Source of the DNA: a virus
Strand: one strand, 5' to 3'
IMG/VR virus record: IMGVR_UViG_3300032087_003995
Location: 1-34,441 of that record
Length of the DNA: 34,441 bases
The first letter of the stretch is position 1; each line of letters starts with the position of its first letter. Under the pieces are notes generated by a model that worked only from the letters and a program-made list of their open reading frames with translations, was not told the DNA's origin and ran no database searches. Made by a program: the position numbers and the translations under genes. Of the stretch, positions 31,232 to 34,441 are shown piece by piece.

Positions 31232-31822
31232 TTAACCTAAAACAGCCCCAGCTAACTTACCGATAGCATTGACTGCTGTGTTGAGCTCATTGTCTCTCCT
31301 AAAGAATTGGTAAGCGAATGTCAGACTAACGGATAGTACTTCTCCACTACCTACCATTGAATAAGAGATATCACCAGCTTGTACAGGAAATACACCAAAT
31401 AGCTTATATGTACGTAATACTTCGAACTTAGTATCTAATTGAGCTAAAGTGATGGTGCTATTGTTATGAATAACACCATCACCTGTAGAAGTCTCATCAT
31501 TGAATGTTTCAGTAACCCAATTTTCAATCGCGATTCTAGAATTAGAAGTAGCATCGCAATAGAAGTCAATACCAAACGCATCGCTGTTATTATAAGAAAC
31601 TGTACCAGGGATTCGGAAGGTAAAGCCGTTGTAAGGAACCTCTTTGGGAGAGATCTGCTTACCAGGCAGTACCGCGGTTGTTGCGTATACTAAGTCATCC
31701 TCAGTAAACACAGGTACACCTTTGTTGGAGACATCTAAGACACGAAACTGAAAGTCACGTGTGAAGTCTCTTGTTTGAGCTACCTTATAAAAGTCCTGTA
31801 TAGTTTGTTTAATATCAGCCAT
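31232..31822 (-). CDS. 19: Tail tube protein gp19-like
   Basis: 196 residues (T4 gp19 is 163). The T4-type tube pattern is visible: RDFTRDFQFRVLD near the start, LVYATTAVLPGKQISPKEVP, GFTFRIPGTVSYNNSDAFGI and the C-terminal RTYKLFGVFPVQAGDISYSM followed by alternating strands. It polymerises into the inner tube under the sheath. It follows the sheath gene with a 31-bp gap containing a late-promoter core, the standard sheath-tube order. High expression would fit its separate promoter. Confidence 0.9.
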   Translation of the reverse strand: MADIKQTIQDFYKVAQTRDFTRDFQFRVLDVSNKGVPVFTEDDLVYATTAVLPGKQISPKEVPYNGFTFRIPGTVSYNNSDAFGIDFYCDATSNSRIAIENWVTETFNDETSTGDGVIHNNSTITLAQLDTKFEVLRTYKLFGVFPVQAGDISYSMVGSGEVLSVSLTFAYQFFRRDNELNTAVNAIGKLAGAVLG

Positions 31823-31828
31823 GATGTT

Positions 31829-31840
31829 ATAATTATTTAG
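31829..31840 (-). promoter_or_regulatory. Late-promoter core for the tube gene
   Basis: On the minus strand CTAAATA (31840-31834), ATTAT, then AACATC and ATG 31822. The predicted leader is 6 nt, with no SD. Confidence 0.7.
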
Positions 31841-31853
31841 GGTTTACTTATTA

Positions 31854-34441
31854 TTATTGACCTACAATTTCTTCAAAATTAACATCTGTGTTAACAGCGT
31901 AGAAATTAACTAATATAAACTCTGCAGCACGAACTGGCTTCAAGTAGATGTCTACTCGTAACTCATTCTGGTCAATAACACTAGCAGGGTTATTCCGTTC
32001 ATCACAAACAATAAGGTAATCATAAACACCTTCTGTCTGTTTTGCGTTTTCAAATATTGGTGTTAAAGTATTAACGACTCTGTTCCTTGTTAAGAATGTA
32101 TTAGGCTCAAAAACAAAGAACTTAAGTGTCTCTCTCGTTCTCTTCTCGAGGTCGAGGAACAAGCGACGTACATTAACTCTATCAAAGGCAGTTGGCTTAC
32201 GTTGTAATGTCTTCTGACCAAATACAACAATACCTTCTGCAGGGAATTGAGTAACTGGGTTAACTGCAATTCTATATAATTGATCTCTTTGACGTTGAGT
32301 TGGGCTAACTGCGATGTCATTTACACCTGTAACAACTCCTCTGTTGAAACCAGCTGGCGCAAACCATGGTGCAAAGTTAGCATCGTTTTGGGCATAAATC
32401 TTAGCAGCAACACCAGAGAACGGAATCCATATCTGACTGTCGCTTGTACCGTCATATACTTTAGCCCAGTTACCGTAAACAGTAGCAAAGTTACTATTTG
32501 CTGTACCAAACTGATGACGCAACGGCCAATATACATGCTGACTAAAGTTTTTAGATTTATCATCTAATACTTTACCAGTAGAGCCTTGTACAACAAGCGG
32601 CTTTAATACGTCAGCAATAAAGATATGATCTTTTCTAGTTGCAGCAGCAAATGCTTCAAACTTATTAAAGATTGTTCTGTAATTGTCTCTTAAAGCAATA
32701 CCAGTTGCAGAGGCGTCGCTAGTACTAGTCATATTGTCGTTAGTTGTATGGAAAGCAGATACTTCAACATAAGCTGTATCATCATATGCACTATTAGATT
32801 GAGTTTTACTAACTCCGAATATTGTACCTAAACCAGCTTCGATACTTACATCAATTGGTAATAGATCTACATTAGATGCAATATTAAATACTCTGTCTAA
32901 TTTATCAGGAATACTACCTGTGTTTTTGGTAGAGTTATTATTCACATCTGAAAATGCTCCAAACGATTGTAACGCAGCCTCTTCTTTAAAACCAACTGCG
33001 CTAGATTGATTAGCGATTACTGCTTTTGCAATCTGCGCATTATCAGTGTTACCAGTCGCGCGGAAGAATTTAGTCGGAGCATCACCAGCAGTAGATGTCC
33101 AGTCTCCTAAGTCTTTAGAAATTTTAGGATTAACTAAAATCTTAACATTAGGCGAACCAGCATCTTGGTCCCCTAAGAAGAATGATTTTCTGTTACCGCC
33201 GTTTTCGTTTTGAATTTTAGCAAAAGCATTAAGAGAACCAGAAAAACCTTCCGCTAAGAAGTTAGTTAGTTCTAAGTCTGTATTTGAAAAAGGTGTAATT
33301 CTTACTTTAAATAAACCTATTGATAATGTATCAATAAACTGACCACCATCAAGATCAAACTTAGATATTGTCTCTAACGATTTACTTACACTTCCTTTAT
33401 CCTCTGTATTTGTTGAACTAAGAGGGAAGGAGTAACGAGATGTAGGTAAGGTAGTTAAAGCAGTTGGAGTTTTAGATCCACTGGATGTAGCTGCGCGAAT
33501 AGCTTTTACTGTATCGTAATTCGAGGCAGGTGATAAGCTGTTATTATCAGTACTTGCTACGTAATATCCTTCGAAGTTATTATTGACTGAGAACTTAGTT
33601 TTGTTGAGTATAATTAAACCAGATTTTCCTAAAGACGCTGCAGTACCTGTATAAGAAGCTGCCTTAGTTGTCTCATTCCATGTAATGTTTTCATTCATGG
33701 CTGCGTCATACTGGGCTTGAGTAAGTTCAACGTTATGAGGATTACCAAAAACAAAATAATCTAGATTTCCATCATCATCTGGATCACCACCAGCTGTAGT
33801 CGGACTAGCTCCAGAAATTACTGCGGAAGCTAAAATTGTAAGTTCACTACCAGCTGCATTAGCAGATAGAGCGGTTAATTGATTAGTACCTGTATCTCCT
33901 GTTCCAGCTGATAATTGTACAGTACCGCTACCACTGTAATAACCAACTCCAGAAACTGTTGTGTATTGTATATTATTATTACCGTCTTTCGTAACAACTT
34001 CAGCTATAAATTCGTCTGAACCAGTCTTATCACCTAGGTTACCACTAGCTCCGAGGTTACCGCCTCCAGCGGCTAGACCAATATTACCAGTCGATGTGTC
34101 AATTGAAGTAATTACAGTAGAGGATTGGCCAAGCACTGGATAAACTAACGCGCTGTATTTTTCAGTTTCAAGACCACCTCCTGAACCGTAAGGTAATCTA
34201 GAGACAAGTACATTTGCATCACTATCAAAGACTTGCTTAGTTGAGTGATAAAAATATCTTTCAGCTGCGTTCGTCGGCTTGCCGTAAATTTCTTCAAACT
34301 CGGCAAACGTTCCTACATTAAAAATTTCATCTACAGGGCCTTGATTGGCGAAACCTGCAATAAAAACACTTGTTCCAACGGGTGCAGCGGGCCGTTGTGT
34401 TAAGTCTATTTCTCGGATTTCAACTCCAGGTGATTGTATAG
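31854..34441 (-). CDS. 18: Tail sheath protein gp18-like (5' end outside window)
   Basis: The frame stays open from its stop to the right edge, 861 visible residues, so the start lies beyond 34441. Near the visible N-terminus is SPGVEIREIDLTQRP followed by VGTSVFIAGFANQGPVDE, the standard opening of T4-type sheaths. The C-terminus RAAEFILVNFYAVNTDVNFEE is the conserved sheath end that interlocks subunits. T4 gp18 is 659 residues, so at least 200 more are present here, mainly in a Gly/Ser/Thr/Ala-rich central section. A GTG at 34136 could be taken as a start but would remove the conserved N-terminus. Confidence 0.93.
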   Translation of the reverse strand, partial: IQSPGVEIREIDLTQRPAAPVGTSVFIAGFANQGPVDEIFNVGTFAEFEEIYGKPTNAAERYFYHSTKQVFDSDANVLVSRLPYGSGGGLETEKYSALVYPVLGQSSTVITSIDTSTGNIGLAAGGGNLGASGNLGDKTGSDEFIAEVVTKDGNNNIQYTTVSGVGYYSGSGTVQLSAGTGDTGTNQLTALSANAAGSELTILASAVISGASPTTAGGDPDDDGNLDYFVFGNPHNVELTQAQYDAAMNENITWNETTKAASYTGTAASLGKSGLIILNKTKFSVNNNFEGYYVASTDNNSLSPASNYDTVKAIRAATSSGSKTPTALTTLPTSRYSFPLSSTNTEDKGSVSKSLETISKFDLDGGQFIDTLSIGLFKVRITPFSNTDLELTNFLAEGFSGSLNAFAKIQNENGGNRKSFFLGDQDAGSPNVKILVNPKISKDLGDWTSTAGDAPTKFFRATGNTDNAQIAKAVIANQSSAVGFKEEAALQSFGAFSDVNNNSTKNTGSIPDKLDRVFNIASNVDLLPIDVSIEAGLGTIFGVSKTQSNSAYDDTAYVEVSAFHTTNDNMTSTSDASATGIALRDNYRTIFNKFEAFAAATRKDHIFIADVLKPLVVQGSTGKVLDDKSKNFSQHVYWPLRHQFGTANSNFATVYGNWAKVYDGTSDSQIWIPFSGVAAKIYAQNDANFAPWFAPAGFNRGVVTGVNDIAVSPTQRQRDQLYRIAVNPVTQFPAEGIVVFGQKTLQRKPTAFDRVNVRRLFLDLEKRTRETLKFFVFEPNTFLTRNRVVNTLTPIFENAKQTEGVYDYLIVCDERNNPASVIDQNELRVDIYLKPVRAAEFILVNFYAVNTDVNFEEIVGQ

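Noticed and set aside
32090-32567. Frames on both strands inside the sheath gene
   Set aside because: They are out-of-frame shadows of the sheath coding sequence, which is conserved at both ends.
34137-34441. Possible intergenic region before a sheath start at the GTG of 34136
   Set aside because: The sheath frame stays open here and encodes the conserved SPGVEIRE and VGTSVFIAGF segments, so it is coding.

Overview
The window is part of an AT-rich, T4-like contractile-tailed phage (myovirus). The evidence is the set of T4-type tail genes on the minus strand: sheath gp18, tube gp19, tape measure, gp48-like, gp53, a gp27-like hub, gp25 and gp6. A gp44 clamp-loader ATPase and a dUTPase lie among them. 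The host cannot be read directly. The ferredoxin resembles, from memory, single-[4Fe-4S] ferredoxins of marine Verrucomicrobiota-type bacteria. The near absence of Shine-Dalgarno sequences points to a host comfortable with SD-independent initiation. Both are inferences.

Layout. Positions 1-131 hold the 3' end of a plus-strand gene. Then come about 200 bp of AT-rich repeats and hairpins and two abutting tRNA genes: tRNA-Ile2(CAU), and a tRNA-Cys(GCA) with perfect stems but non-canonical D and T loops. Positions 500-5696 are a plus-strand accessory region of small genes: Cys-rich proteins, a 4Fe-4S ferredoxin, two small membrane proteins, an HNH endonuclease flanked by two identical 38-bp promoter copies, a DUF932-family protein, an HExxH metallopeptidase-like protein, and a zinc-finger protein. 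Two hairpin/T-tract terminators lie at 4074-4098 and 5616-5652.

Positions 5693-34441 are mainly minus strand and read right to left: sheath (5' end outside the window), tube, tube-like protein, two overlapping small proteins in the tail-chaperone position, tape measure, gp48-like, gp53, gp27-like hub, an unknown protein, dUTPase and clamp loader, then gp25, gp6, a PKD-containing protein, further wedge/fibre proteins, a lectin-like protein, and a 1149-residue LamG-like adhesin. Two short plus-strand genes (21124-21621 and 23005-23478) interrupt the block. Each starts divergently from a minus-strand gene and ends convergently against another.

The most distinctive feature is how genes start. 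A T4-type late-promoter core (C/A/G/T)TAAATA followed by about five bases (usually ATTAT) runs straight into the ATG of nearly every late transcription unit. If transcription starts at the T4 spacing, the first nucleotide of the mRNA is the A of the start codon. The early sigma70-like promoters (TTGACT, mostly 16 bp, TATAAT) also sit only 6-10 bp before the start codon in most cases. Genes inside operons start at TAATG/ATGA overlaps, also without SD sequences. The window therefore suggests a phage built on leaderless or near-leaderless mRNAs and coupled re-initiation.
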